The notes under the pieces were generated by a model, which was not told the origin of the DNA, made no database searches, and saw nothing but the letters and a program-made list of their open reading frames with translations. Shown here in pieces: positions 53,623-62,087 of a stretch of 64,000 bases of DNA. Within the stretch, counting starts at the first letter, position 1. The number at the start of each line of letters is the position of its first letter. The stretch is from Novosphingobium sp. PC22D (GTDB lineage: Bacteria; Pseudomonadota; Alphaproteobacteria; Sphingomonadales; Sphingomonadaceae). The translations under genes and the position numbers were made by a program. Location of the stretch: NCBI RefSeq assembly GCF_002556635.1, contig NZ_MWMO01000006.1, positions 124,001-188,000 of the forward strand. Direction: 5' to 3'.

Positions 53623-55299
53623 ATGACCATTCAGACAAAGCTGCGGGCACGCGTTTCGCCGCAAGTGATTTCCAAGGTTACTCGCATATTCAACGGAACC
53701 CTCGACGACATCTTCAACGAGCTGTTCCAGAATGCCCGCCGCGCCGGTGCCACTTTTGTTGCCGTCACCACCGAGCATATCGGCGACGCCTGCATTATCA
53801 CCGTCACCGATGACGGGGCCGGCATCGCCAATCCTGCCGATCTCGTCTCACTCGGCCAGTCAGACTGGTCGGATGAATGCCAGACCCGTGAGGATCCGGC
53901 CGGCATGGGCTTCTTCAGCCTGGCAGGGCTGGACACGGTGGTCAGTTCTACCAGCGCAGCGGGCGCCTTCTCGCTGGCCATATCAGGCGACGCCTGGACC
54001 GGCGAGGCAGACATAGATGTCCTGCCCTGGGATGGCCCGCCCGGAACGCAGATCGCGTTCCACTTCGCAGCGTTCCCCGATGGCAAGCTCGAACGCGCAG
54101 TAGCCGCAGCTGCACGATTCTATCCGCTGCCTGTCAGCTACAACGGCGAGGGCCTGCCAAGCGCGGACTTCCTTGAAGGCGCGCATTCGGTCATCGAGCG
54201 CGACCGTGTGCGGATCGGTGTGTTCCGGCAACGCCATGTAGGCCAAATGCCGACGGTCAATTTCCACGGTGTGACGCTGATCCACGTACTGCCACAGATT
54301 AAGGAGGTCCATCACGCGCAGTGGAGCGCCCGGGTCGATATTCTCGATGCACCCGACCTCGTGCTGGTGCTGCCCGCGCGCAAGGAAATCTACCGCAACG
54401 CCGCGCTCGAACGCCTTGTGACCCAGTGCCGCGAGGCGATCTTCGCAACCATCCGCGCCGAGCCCTTCCATCGTCTCAGTTTCGAGGACTGGCTGGAAGC
54501 GAAGGTCAACGACGAAGACTATCCCGAAGCCTCCCGCGAGTTGCCGCCGCTGCACACGGTCCATGCGCGTGACACCTATCGCGATATTCCGAAGTTCGAG
54601 CCGCTCGCGGCCAATGCGGCGATCTACGACGAAGCGGACTCCTACGATTCGGTCACCTTTGAACGCGCGCTCGCCTTCTCGCGCGGCGGTGTCGACGGCG
54701 AGCCGCATTGTCTGGCGGGCGCCCAGCCGCTGACCTTCTACACGCCCCTGCGCCAGTTCGCCGGCTATCACTGGTACGATGCGCTTTCGTGCTACATCCG
54801 CACCGGGGAGTCCTTCAGCCAGGACGATGGCTTCCAGACCCGCTCGGACGATGACGGGCTGACCTTCCGTCCCGACAGGATCACGCTCGAGCTTGCCGAT
54901 CAGCATGACCGCCGTCTTGCGGTGCCGAGCGACTTTGCCATCCTCGAAAACGACGATGCCTGGAGCGATCCCGACTATACGCGGATCGCGCTCACCTGCA
55001 CATCCTCGCTCGACCCGGGCGATCTTACCGAACTCATCATCGATGCGGCATTCAGCCCTTCGGACGACTCCGATGCGGACAGCTACGACACTCAGGAAAC
55101 ACGCTTCCGTCACGATGCTGCCGTGCGCGCGCATGGCATTCTTGAAGGCGAGGACGCCGCAACCCTCGCCGGAATCCGCATGGCCTTTGCCGACCGCGTG
55201 GCCTGGCGGATACCCAAAGGGCGCACGCTGCAGCTTACATGGTCAGGCGAAGGGACCGACCTCAAACTGCTTGCCACTGCCGGGGAGGCACGGCCATGA
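53623..55299 (+). CDS. GHKL-type ATP-binding protein
   Basis: A 558-residue protein with a Bergerat ATP-binding fold at its start: N box FNELFQNARRAGA (residues 31-43), G1 box VTDDGAGI (61-68) and G2 box AGMGFFSLAG (93-102). It lacks histidine-kinase dimerisation or receiver domains and resembles the Hsp90/MutL/MORC branch. The C-terminal part is acidic and I recognise no domain in it. It overlaps the ArdC gene by four bases (ATGA). Its role in plasmid biology is unknown; in this setting it may remodel DNA or protein during entry. Confidence 0.8.
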   Translation: MTIQTKLRARVSPQVISKVTRIFNGTLDDIFNELFQNARRAGATFVAVTTEHIGDACIITVTDDGAGIANPADLVSLGQSDWSDECQTREDPAGMGFFSLAGLDTVVSSTSAAGAFSLAISGDAWTGEADIDVLPWDGPPGTQIAFHFAAFPDGKLERAVAAAARFYPLPVSYNGEGLPSADFLEGAHSVIERDRVRIGVFRQRHVGQMPTVNFHGVTLIHVLPQIKEVHHAQWSARVDILDAPDLVLVLPARKEIYRNAALERLVTQCREAIFATIRAEPFHRLSFEDWLEAKVNDEDYPEASRELPPLHTVHARDTYRDIPKFEPLAANAAIYDEADSYDSVTFERALAFSRGGVDGEPHCLAGAQPLTFYTPLRQFAGYHWYDALSCYIRTGESFSQDDGFQTRSDDDGLTFRPDRITLELADQHDRRLAVPSDFAILENDDAWSDPDYTRIALTCTSSLDPGDLTELIIDAAFSPSDDSDADSYDTQETRFRHDAAVRAHGILEGEDAATLAGIRMAFADRVAWRIPKGRTLQLTWSGEGTDLKLLATAGEARP

Positions 55300-56195
55300 C
55301 CCGCAAACCCCGGCCCGATGTCGCGCAGGTCATCACCGACCTAATCCTCGAGAAGATCGCCGCGGGCACCGCGCCTTGGCTCAAGCCCTGGTCGGCGACC
55401 AGTACCCGCCCACTGCGCCACAACGGGGTTCCCTACACGGGGATCAACACGTTTTTCCTATGGGCGGTGGCCGAGGCTTGCGGTTACGCCAGTCCCTACT
55501 GGATGACATATAGACAAGCCGCCGAACTTGGCGGGCAGGTTCGGAAGGGCGAGAGCGGTTCCTACAGCGTCTTCTACAGCACCGCTCACAAGACGGACAC
55601 CGACCGGCAGACCGGCGAGACCACCGAAAAGACCATCAGGTTCATGAAGTGGAACCACGTGTTCAATGCGAGCCAGATCGATAGTTTGCCCGCGCATTAC
55701 TACCCGGAGCCACCGGACCCCAAAGCCATCGGCGAACTGTCTGCCGGCGTGCGTGACTTCCTCGATGCAATTCCGATCCGGGTCGTCCATGGAGGCGGCA
55801 GCGCGCATTACACGCCTGCGACCGACACGGTGACGCTGCCGCAGCCACAGGCGTTCCATTCGATCGAGGCGTATTTCTCGACCCGATGCCATGAGCTATC
55901 TCACGCCTCAGGCCACGCCAAGCGGCTCAATCGCCAGTTCGGCAAGCGCTTCGGCGATCAGGCGTATGCTTTCGAGGAAGTTGTGGCGAGCCTGGCGCAG
56001 GCGATCCTTTGCGCCGAATACGGCCTGCCGAACGAGCTGCACGACAGCCACGCTTCATACATCGATCACTGGGTCAGGATCATGCGCGGCGACAAGACCG
56101 CGATCCTCCACGCCGCGGCCAAGGCCGAGCAGGCGGTCCAGTGGCTGCGCCAGTTCGATCCCGCGCTTGCCGAACCCGAGCGCAAGGCGGCCTGA
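55296..56195 (+). CDS. ardC: ArdC-like antirestriction protein with zincin domain
   Basis: A 299-residue protein. The N-terminal ssDNA-binding domain (DVAQVITDLILEKIAAGTAPWLKPW, then RHNGVPYTGINTFFLW) is followed by a zincin-like metallopeptidase domain with the HExxH-type motif in CHELSHASGH and a downstream glutamate (AFEEVVASLAQAILC). ArdC proteins protect incoming single-stranded plasmid DNA from restriction or nucleases. ATG at 55296 overlaps the GHKL stop codon. The gene is in the expected context of a plasmid entry region. Confidence 0.88.
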   Translation: MTRKPRPDVAQVITDLILEKIAAGTAPWLKPWSATSTRPLRHNGVPYTGINTFFLWAVAEACGYASPYWMTYRQAAELGGQVRKGESGSYSVFYSTAHKTDTDRQTGETTEKTIRFMKWNHVFNASQIDSLPAHYYPEPPDPKAIGELSAGVRDFLDAIPIRVVHGGGSAHYTPATDTVTLPQPQAFHSIEAYFSTRCHELSHASGHAKRLNRQFGKRFGDQAYAFEEVVASLAQAILCAEYGLPNELHDSHASYIDHWVRIMRGDKTAILHAAAKAEQAVQWLRQFDPALAEPERKAA

Positions 56196-56249
56196 GCGCA
56201 GCGAGCACATCGCTCCTCTCACCAGCTTCGCTCGCACGGCGAGCGGGAA

Positions 56250-56263
56250 GGAGAGGGGGTGGG
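56250..56263 (+). repeat. G-rich leader element, divergent copy
   Basis: GGAGAGGGGGTGGG, 38 bases before the next gene start at 56301. It is less similar to the consensus than the other copies. Confidence 0.4.
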
Positions 56264-56300
56264 CAACCCATGCGCCTTTCCGGCGCAAGGGAGCCATGCG

Positions 56301-56957
56301 ATGAACTACGATCTCGATTTCCGCTACCGCCGGGCGCTCCAGCCCGATGGGCTGGCAACGATACCGACCGCGACCCAGGCAGTGATCGATGCAATGCAGG
56401 ACGCGCGCAATGCCGGGATTGACCCGGCGCGTGATCCGGCGACCATTCTGCTTGCCCGCCATGTCGGTCGCATTGCGCTTGGGCACGCGCCCGATGCGAC
56501 CTTCGCCGAAGATGCGCCGCTGCGCCGCCAGTGCATCGAGCGGATCGACGAGCTGAAGTCGAAGCCCGCGCTGGTGGCGCTCGCCCGGCGGGGCGTGGGC
56601 TACGACCCGGAAGCCAAACGCGTGTTCCAGCGCGAAGCCCGTTCGGCGCTCAGGATTGCCGCACGGCAGCTGGGGCTTGGTCCCGACGATTATGATCTGC
56701 GCGCCAATCCGGGCGGCATCGCCGTCTCGGGCGAGATCACGCTTCACGCCGACACAATCTATGTCCAGGTCGCGCTCTACTGCATGGGCGCAGGCCGTGA
56801 GGTGATGTTCCGCCGCTGCAAGGGACGGCAGGACTATATCGGCGAGCGCAACCATTATTGCGACGTCGCGGTGCTGGCCGATCCGGTCCGCTTCCGCGCG
56901 ACCGTGGTTCGCGAGACCCGCCTCGAACTCGAACCCCGACAAACCGAACTCGTATAG
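56301..56957 (+). CDS. hypothetical plasmid protein
   Basis: A 218-residue soluble protein with a helical N-terminus (VIDAMQDARNAGIDPARDPATILLARHVGRIALG) and a C-terminal part with IAVSGEITLHADTIYVQVALYCMGAGREVMFRRCKGRQDYIGERNHYCDVAVLADP, where conserved Cys and His residues could bind metal. I do not recognise a named family. ATG at 56301 has AAGGGAG seven bases upstream. It lies between ardC and the DUF6927-like gene in the same direction and is probably co-transcribed. Confidence 0.75.
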   Translation: MNYDLDFRYRRALQPDGLATIPTATQAVIDAMQDARNAGIDPARDPATILLARHVGRIALGHAPDATFAEDAPLRRQCIERIDELKSKPALVALARRGVGYDPEAKRVFQREARSALRIAARQLGLGPDDYDLRANPGGIAVSGEITLHADTIYVQVALYCMGAGREVMFRRCKGRQDYIGERNHYCDVAVLADPVRFRATVVRETRLELEPRQTELV

Positions 56958-56966
56958 GAGGCCCCG

Positions 56967-57572
56967 ATGGGTTGGCTCTCGATGACCGCATCGGGCATGG
57001 CGCCCCATGCCACGCCCAAGGCATATCTCGATGCCCAGTTCACATTCCCGCCTGACCTGGACAAGGGGCGGACCACGGGTCTGCGGGTCCTCAAGTCCTC
57101 GGTCCGTTCGGGCGCATGGTATGCTGCCTGCCAGAGCTATGAGGCCGATGGCACCTCACTCGTCTTCGCGGCGATCTGCCTCATCCGCTGGAACCCGAAG
57201 GCGCGTGACGGTTACGTCTTCGCCTACAAGGACATGGAAGAATCCATGGGCCCTTATCGGTACGACTGTCCGGCCTCGATCCTCGATCTGCTCGATCCGC
57301 CACGGAACGAACACGCCGCGCAGTGGCGCGAGCATTGCCGCCAGCGTCTGGCGCTGACCTCGCGCCGCAAGCCCCGGCCTGGCGACACGCTGGTACTCGC
57401 AGAAGCACTGACGTTCACCGATGGACACAGCGAACGAACATTCCGCGTGGTTGCTTCAGGCAAGAAGACGCGGCTGTGCCGCATGAGTGATGGCGTGGGC
57501 GTGCGGATCACGAACCTGATGAGCCGTGCCTGGACTATCGTCCCGCCTCCAGCAGATCCTTACGTGTCATGA
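56967..57572 (+). CDS. DUF6927-like plasmid protein
   Basis: A 201-residue soluble protein. The start GWLSMTASGM and the segments SGAWYAACQSYE, FAAICLIRWNP and DGYVFAYKDMEESMGPYRYDCPASILDLL agree with a plasmid-borne family that I believe is called DUF6927; the function is unknown. ATG at 56967 has GGAGG seven bases upstream. It overlaps the next small gene by four bases. Confidence 0.7.
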   Translation: MGWLSMTASGMAPHATPKAYLDAQFTFPPDLDKGRTTGLRVLKSSVRSGAWYAACQSYEADGTSLVFAAICLIRWNPKARDGYVFAYKDMEESMGPYRYDCPASILDLLDPPRNEHAAQWREHCRQRLALTSRRKPRPGDTLVLAEALTFTDGHSERTFRVVASGKKTRLCRMSDGVGVRITNLMSRAWTIVPPPADPYVS

Positions 57573-57805
57573 GCGAACCCGCCGTGACCACCCGCTCGCC
57601 CAAGCGCGCGCGGCTGTGCAGTATCGAGAACGCCAACCGTGTCGCGAGCCAGGTCGCCGAACGCATGGCTGCCGACACAGCCGTGGTGAAGACCGGCAAT
57701 CCCCTGCAGCCGTTCCGCGTTGTCCTCGCAAGCCGCGCTTCGCCTGCGCGCATTGTCACCCGCGTCGTCATCTCCAGCAACGATGACGAGCCCGTTCCCG
57801 CCTGA
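57569..57805 (+). CDS. small hypothetical protein
   Basis: A 78-residue basic protein (SPKRARLCSIENANRVASQVAERMAADTAVV), starting at ATG 57569 overlapping the stop of the previous gene (ATGA). That coupling is the main evidence for its being real. No family recognised. Confidence 0.6.
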   Translation: MSEPAVTTRSPKRARLCSIENANRVASQVAERMAADTAVVKTGNPLQPFRVVLASRASPARIVTRVVISSNDDEPVPA

Positions 57806-57824
57806 CCCGGCAAGCGCCGGCAAG

Positions 57825-57840
57825 GAGGGGAGGGGGATCG
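57825..57840 (+). repeat. G-rich leader element, exact copy
   Basis: GAGGGGAGGGGGATCG, identical to 45058-45073, 36 bases before the DUF3768 gene start. Confidence 0.6.
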
Positions 57841-57875
57841 GGCTGTGCGATCAATCGCAAGAGGAGCATTTTTCA

Positions 57876-58289
57876 ATGGCCCAGCCTGCCCAGGCATCCT
57901 GCCTTTCCGCCGAACAGTCCCGCGCCGAAGAGATCGCCCGACTCAACGATGCCGCGCGCGCCGGAACGCTTGCGAACTCCCGCATGGTGTTCACCCGCAA
58001 TCTCGTCGACCTGCTTGCCGGCGACGCGGACGATCCCGCCGTCGCACAGGTGCGCCAGTTCCAGAACCAGGCCGCCCTGCTTCGCCTCGTTCGTGAAACC
58101 CCGATCGACCCTGGCAACGACCCCAACGGCGAGAGGGACTTCGGCGTCGTGACCTTCCTCGATCGCAAGATCTTCTGGAAAGTCGATGTCTATGAGAACG
58201 ACGGCACGTTCCAGTGGGGTGCCGAAACACCGTGGGATGCGCAGACCAGCTACCGTGTGGTCACAGTGATGCTCGCAACCGATTACTGA
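57876..58289 (+). CDS. DUF3768 family protein
   Basis: A 137-residue protein. IARLNDAARAGTLANSRMVFTRNLVDLL, VRQFQNQAALLRLVRETPIDPGNDPNGERDFGVV and FWKVDVYENDGTFQWG match the DUF3768 pattern of plasmid-borne proteins of unknown function. ATG at 57876 has GAGGAG about eight bases upstream. It is followed five bases later by another small gene. Confidence 0.82.
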   Translation: MAQPAQASCLSAEQSRAEEIARLNDAARAGTLANSRMVFTRNLVDLLAGDADDPAVAQVRQFQNQAALLRLVRETPIDPGNDPNGERDFGVVTFLDRKIFWKVDVYENDGTFQWGAETPWDAQTSYRVVTVMLATDY

Positions 58290-58294
58290 TCCGG

Positions 58295-58630
58295 ATGTCG
58301 CGCTATTCGCTCAAGCCGCTTTCCCACCACGCCGACCTCTTCGAGGTTGCCCTGGGCTGGGACCCCGGGCTCGATACCTTCTTCGTCACCATGTTCGCCG
58401 CAAGTGACGGCGAGCCCGATCCCGACGTGCGCCTGTGGCGCGGCACCACCTTCCGGGAAATCCCGAGCGCTTCCGCGTTGCTGTCGATCGTCCGGGACTA
58501 TGCCGAGGTGCCCGAGGGGCTTGCTTCGCGCCTCGAGATCGACCGGCTCCGCAACCCTCACGATCAGACCCGGCCAATCAGCACGCTGATTGCCGGATTG
58601 CTGGGGGCAGGGCGGGGCGGTTCCCGGTGA
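58295..58630 (+). CDS. hypothetical plasmid protein
   Basis: A 111-residue protein (SLKPLSHHADLFEVALGWDPGLDTFFVTMF...). The ribosome site is weak, but it begins five bases after the DUF3768 stop and has normal codon use for the region, so it is probably translated by coupling. No family recognised. Confidence 0.65.
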   Translation: MSRYSLKPLSHHADLFEVALGWDPGLDTFFVTMFAASDGEPDPDVRLWRGTTFREIPSASALLSIVRDYAEVPEGLASRLEIDRLRNPHDQTRPISTLIAGLLGAGRGGSR

Positions 58631-58692
58631 TCTCTCCGTGCCTCTCCCAGGAAGTGCTGCGGGCAAGGCCCGCAGGTCTCGGCCTGACGGCC

Positions 58693-58710
58693 GGGAGGGA
58701 AGGGGGATGG
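58693..58710 (+). repeat. G-rich leader element, variant
   Basis: GGGAGGGAAGGGGGATGG, 59 bases before the DUF736 gene start. Confidence 0.5.
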
Positions 58711-58769
58711 AAGAAGGGTGATCGGACAAGGGGTCCGGTCGCAATCAATCCTTCAAGGAGAACGTCCCC

Positions 58770-59288
58770 ATGAATATCGGTGAAATCCGCAAGAACGCGA
58801 ATGGCCAGCTGATCGGCTCCGTCGAAACGCTCACCATCACCCGCACCATCGGCCTGCGGCCGGTGAGCTCCACCAACCCGCGCGCGCCCAAGTACGAAAT
58901 CGTCGCGCTCAACGACCAGCGTCGCTGGGTCATCGTCGGCGCCCTGTTCGAACTTGCCTCGAACGCGACCGGCGAGATCTTCTACCAGGGCAAGATCGAC
59001 GATCCGTCGATGACGCAGCCGCTCTACATCGCCGTGTTCCCTCGCGAGGACGGCACCATGGCGGTCGCCTGGCAGCGCCCGCGTCGCCGCAATAACCAGC
59101 TCGGCACCGCCGAATACGGCGAAGGCGACATGTTCGCTGGCGATGATGCCGGTTCCGATGCCGACAGCTCCGGCGACGGTCTCGGCGACAGCACCGCGAC
59201 GCCCCCGGCGAAGCGCGGTCGTGGCAGCGCCAAGGACAGCGGCACCAGCGAAGACGAAGGCACCCTGCCGCCGATGGTCGACGCTTAA
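58770..59288 (+). CDS. DUF736 family protein
   Basis: A 172-residue protein: MNIGEIRKNANGQLIGSVETLTITRTIGLRPV, APKYEIVALN, WVIVGALFELASNATGEIFYQGKIDDP and PLYIAVFPREDGTMAVAWQRPR are the DUF736 core (about 105 residues). A low-complexity acidic tail of about 60 residues follows. DUF736 genes are widespread next to replication and transfer genes of alphaproteobacterial plasmids, with no settled function. ATG at 58770 has AAGGAG ten bases upstream. It is last in the rightward block and is followed by a strong hairpin. Confidence 0.85.
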   Translation: MNIGEIRKNANGQLIGSVETLTITRTIGLRPVSSTNPRAPKYEIVALNDQRRWVIVGALFELASNATGEIFYQGKIDDPSMTQPLYIAVFPREDGTMAVAWQRPRRRNNQLGTAEYGEGDMFAGDDAGSDADSSGDGLGDSTATPPAKRGRGSAKDSGTSEDEGTLPPMVDA

Positions 59289-59309
59289 GCGTTAACCGCT
59301 CCTCCGAAA

Positions 59310-59339
59310 GGACGGGGACCCAACTGCGGGTCCCCGTCC
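59310..59339 (+). terminator. terminator-like hairpin after the DUF736 gene
   Basis: GGACGGGGACCC (59310-59321) pairs perfectly with GGGTCCCCGTCC (59328-59339) around AACTGC. It is 22 bases past the stop codon, at the end of the rightward block. No long T-tract follows. Confidence 0.65.
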
Positions 59340-59372
59340 CCATGCAAAGGCCGCACCCGCCCCACGCGGCCC

Positions 59373-59414
59373 GAGGCGGAACGTCGGCGCACCCCCCGCC
59401 CGGCGTTCCGCCTC
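59373..59414. repeat. second hairpin-forming inverted repeat
   Basis: GAGGCGGAACG (59373-59383) is the reverse complement of CGTTCCGCCTC (59404-59414), 20 bases apart. It lies between the rightward block and the leftward defence-like genes and may end transcription from either side or mark an insertion border. Confidence 0.5.
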
Positions 59415-59627
59415 TTCATTTGCAGAGAAGGCTTTGGAGAATTCCGATGGGGCGAGGGGTTTGCATTTCAGACGATCCGGAATGGCTCCTATCGAATCTA
59501 TGCAGGCCTAAGCTGACGTAGGTTCATCGACGCCGGTCAGGCGCACCGCGAAGTATGAAGCTTGACTTGGTTGCTACTGCGATCGGCCTCTTCCCAAATG
59601 CGTCTAGTCGAGTGGATCAACCCTATT
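59415..59627. other. spacer between rightward block and defence-like operon
   Basis: No clear gene. A 24-codon frame from ATG 59448 has GGAG seven bases upstream (MGRGVCISDDPEWLLSNLC) but is too short to judge and could be a gene cut off when the defence-like genes were inserted. Confidence 0.35.
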
Positions 59628-60494
59628 CTAGGCGGCGCCTGCGGCACCTTCTACGGCGAGCAGTTCCACAAATTCCTCGATCTCGGCATATTCGCTGGCG
59701 GAACTGACTGGGATCACCCGGATCTTGAAATCCTTGAACCACCGTTCCTTCTCGACCTCGGTGATCTTCTCCTTGGTCAGGAGGGCATAGTGTGTCGGCC
59801 CCGCGTCTGGCGCAAAGGTACCGGCGATATAGTTGAGCATTAGATTGATTTCAGGGTCGCTCATGGATGCGCCAACGAAGATCACCGTGTACATGGAGAA
59901 CATCGTCGCGAGCATGTTCTGATAAGCGGGCTCCTTAAACAGGATCTGCCGGTAATCCTGTTCTGTCAGGATGATGCCATCGCCAGCGCGCGTGGCATCG
60001 CCATGCGCCTTGAGAATGAAGAACTCGCGTCGGGACAGGCTTCGCCGAACCTCGCCAATATCGCGAAAGGTGCAGACCGTGACGTCGGCATCAATGGTCC
60101 GCCAAGCCCGCTCCAACAGCGTATCATAGTTGGTCGTCAGGACGAACTGAAGACGATTGAGCCTGAGAAATGCGTCGTGTAACTTGGTGGGGACGGGTTT
60201 CGACTCCACGAATACGCGTCGGATGAAGTCTCCAAAAAAGCTTCCGAGATCCGCCTTCAGGCCCGAGGCCGCCATCAAATATTTTCCCGTGTCAATCAGG
60301 GTTTCATATTCCGCGGCCTTCGCATCGGAGATCGGCACATTGGACTTTGCGGTGGCGATCATCTCACGCAAGAGGTCCGCCCATTGCGGCAGGTTTGCTC
60401 CCACTGACGCCCCAGCGCCCACGAGGAGCCCGCACCGGTTCTTCCGATATTCGTCGACCAGCGCTGGCGGCAGATCTCTGGGATCGAACGACAT
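59628..60494 (-). CDS. SIR2-like domain protein
   Basis: A 288-residue protein with the SIR2-family NAD site: GLLVGAGASVGANLPQWADLL (residues about 23-43), TTNYDTLLERAW, ILKAHGD with the likely catalytic histidine, and VIFVGASMSDPEINLML. Such domains often cleave NAD+ in abortive-infection defence. There is no obvious additional sensor domain, so sensing is probably done by partner genes. Its ATG shares one base with the DUF262 stop (TGATG), so they are translated together. It is last in the operon. Confidence 0.82.
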   Translation of the reverse strand: MSFDPRDLPPALVDEYRKNRCGLLVGAGASVGANLPQWADLLREMIATAKSNVPISDAKAAEYETLIDTGKYLMAASGLKADLGSFFGDFIRRVFVESKPVPTKLHDAFLRLNRLQFVLTTNYDTLLERAWRTIDADVTVCTFRDIGEVRRSLSRREFFILKAHGDATRAGDGIILTEQDYRQILFKEPAYQNMLATMFSMYTVIFVGASMSDPEINLMLNYIAGTFAPDAGPTHYALLTKEKITEVEKERWFKDFKIRVIPVSSASEYAEIEEFVELLAVEGAAGAA

Positions 60495-61561
60495 CAATCA
60501 ACCTCCACGTTCCGGAGGAACTTTCTCAACGCCTTGTTGCGCTTCTGCAAGTTGGTCTTGGACGCGCCGTCGGCGCGGAAGGCATAGATATATTCGTAGA
60601 GCGCGCGGTCATTCGGCGCGGCATCCCGCCGCCGCGAGTTGAGCAGCAAGTCGGGTTCGGAGGTATATTTTCTGCGCCGCTCTTCGAAATAGTTATATTT
60701 GGCGGTGATCTTCTCCACGTCGATTGACTTCCCCTGCTCGTGGAGTTGCATGATTACCCAAAGCAGGTCGACGTAGATCCATTTGCGCGTGATGCGGAAT
60801 CGCGTGTGTTGATCGATCTCAGCCAGGACATTCAGGGCGTCGCCGACCTTCGAGGACAAGGCGAGGATGTCCTCCATATCCGCTACAGCATATTCGGTCT
60901 GCAATGCTCGCAAATCGGTCGACTTGATGTCGCGCGATCCGTTCCAGGCCGCCACCGCGAACGCATGGCCGGCGTAGTCGAAATACTTGGAACGATCGTT
61001 GTTGATTTTAGCGTTGCCAAAGAACTCATGCGACGTCGCGGTAAGCTGGATGATGTTGCGCATCGGCCCCAGAGCGGCGTTGCGCAGCTCCGCAGGATTG
61101 AGCGGCATGCCCATCTGCAGTCGCGCGAACAGGGTAGTAATTTCGTCATTGGTTGCGCTGACAATTTCCCCCACGCCGATTTTGAAGCCGCGAAACTGCT
61201 GCTGGAGGAAGGCATCGAGCTCCGCGAAAGTCTTGCCGTTGATGACATGCCCGTTGATCGGCTCCAGCGCGCCGGCGCCGCTCAGTGCGAATCCGGCTTC
61301 ACCGTCGGCAGGGGCCGCGAAGTCCCAGATTGCGCGCAGCCGCTGTTGCCCATCCACGGCCTCATGACCGTAGAGGCTACCGGCAGGCAGCTTGCGAAGA
61401 TAAATCTTGGGAACATCCATCTCACGGAGAATGGAATCGATGAGCAGAACACGGCGCGAGGTCTTCCACGCAGGACCGCGCTGCCAAATCGGGTTGAGGT
61501 TTATTCGATCTTTCAGGCCGATGAGTTTCTCGATCGTCCAGAGCCGTTGCTGGACCTTCAT
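60494..61561 (-). CDS. DUF262 (GmrSD N-terminal-like) protein
   Basis: A 355-residue protein. The DUF262 signature is in EAVDGQQRLRAIWDF (DGQQR), preceded by NLNPIWQRGPAWKTSRRVLLIDSILR. The family is ParB/Srx-like and uses nucleotides; in GmrSD and SspE it gates a nuclease. Here the usual C-terminal DUF1524 nuclease is missing, so another operon member must be the effector. ATG at 61561 is the first ATG but has no good ribosome site; a TTG at 61630 in frame could extend it by 23 residues. Confidence 0.8.
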   Translation of the reverse strand: MKVQQRLWTIEKLIGLKDRINLNPIWQRGPAWKTSRRVLLIDSILREMDVPKIYLRKLPAGSLYGHEAVDGQQRLRAIWDFAAPADGEAGFALSGAGALEPINGHVINGKTFAELDAFLQQQFRGFKIGVGEIVSATNDEITTLFARLQMGMPLNPAELRNAALGPMRNIIQLTATSHEFFGNAKINNDRSKYFDYAGHAFAVAAWNGSRDIKSTDLRALQTEYAVADMEDILALSSKVGDALNVLAEIDQHTRFRITRKWIYVDLLWVIMQLHEQGKSIDVEKITAKYNYFEERRRKYTSEPDLLLNSRRRDAAPNDRALYEYIYAFRADGASKTNLQKRNKALRKFLRNVEVD

Positions 61562-61639
61562 GGGACGTCGCGCTGCCGCTCGTCGAGCAGGACAGTCGAT
61601 CCGGGAAGCCCCGCTAACGCATAGGGGCAATCAGGGCGC

Positions 61640-62086
61640 TCAATCATCGAGCATATCCTCTATGACGTCCGAGAGAAAATCGAGGGCGGTGTCGCCGCCA
61701 CGTTCTTCCAGGATCGTGATCAGGCGCGGCAGGCCGGCGATCGCATAGGCGTTGGCCACGCGCATCATCTCGTGCGGCTTATCTGTCACCTGGACATCAT
61801 CGGTATGGGCGATGGCAAGCAGCATGAGTGCGTTGGAGCGCCAGAGATCGCTCCCGAAGACGTCACCATTGATGGCCTTGTAAGTCGGCCCCTTGTGATC
61901 AAAGTCCGGCTTGATCTTCTCTTTCACGGCCAGGCAGAGGGCCATGAACCACATATCGACCATGCGCGGGAAGGGGCTGTCCTCAGGATTGTTCCTGGAA
62001 CCTTCCGTCCGGGTCAGGCAATAAGTGTGGAAATAGTCCTGGTACTTCTCGGGCAGATAGACGTCTACAGGCGCAAAAGCGTTCAT
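61640..62086 (-). CDS. 148-residue hypothetical protein of the defence-like operon
   Basis: A mostly helical, acidic soluble protein (VDVYLPEKYQDYFHTYCLTRTEG, MVDMWFMALCLAVKEKIKPD, ALMLLAIAHT, LITILEERGGDTALDFLSDVIEDMLDD). I recognise no named family. By position after an SMC/DndD-like ATPase it could play the part of DndE-like small partners, but I see no sequence likeness to DndE. ATG at 62086 is one base after the ATPase stop codon, so the two are coupled. Confidence 0.7.
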   Translation of the reverse strand: MNAFAPVDVYLPEKYQDYFHTYCLTRTEGSRNNPEDSPFPRMVDMWFMALCLAVKEKIKPDFDHKGPTYKAINGDVFGSDLWRSNALMLLAIAHTDDVQVTDKPHEMMRVANAYAIAGLPRLITILEERGGDTALDFLSDVIEDMLDD

Positions 62087-62087
62087 T

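Noticed and set aside
53623..55299. Reading the GHKL protein as a sensor histidine kinase
   Set aside because: No HisKA/dimerisation helix, phospho-accepting histidine, membrane segment or response regulator was seen.
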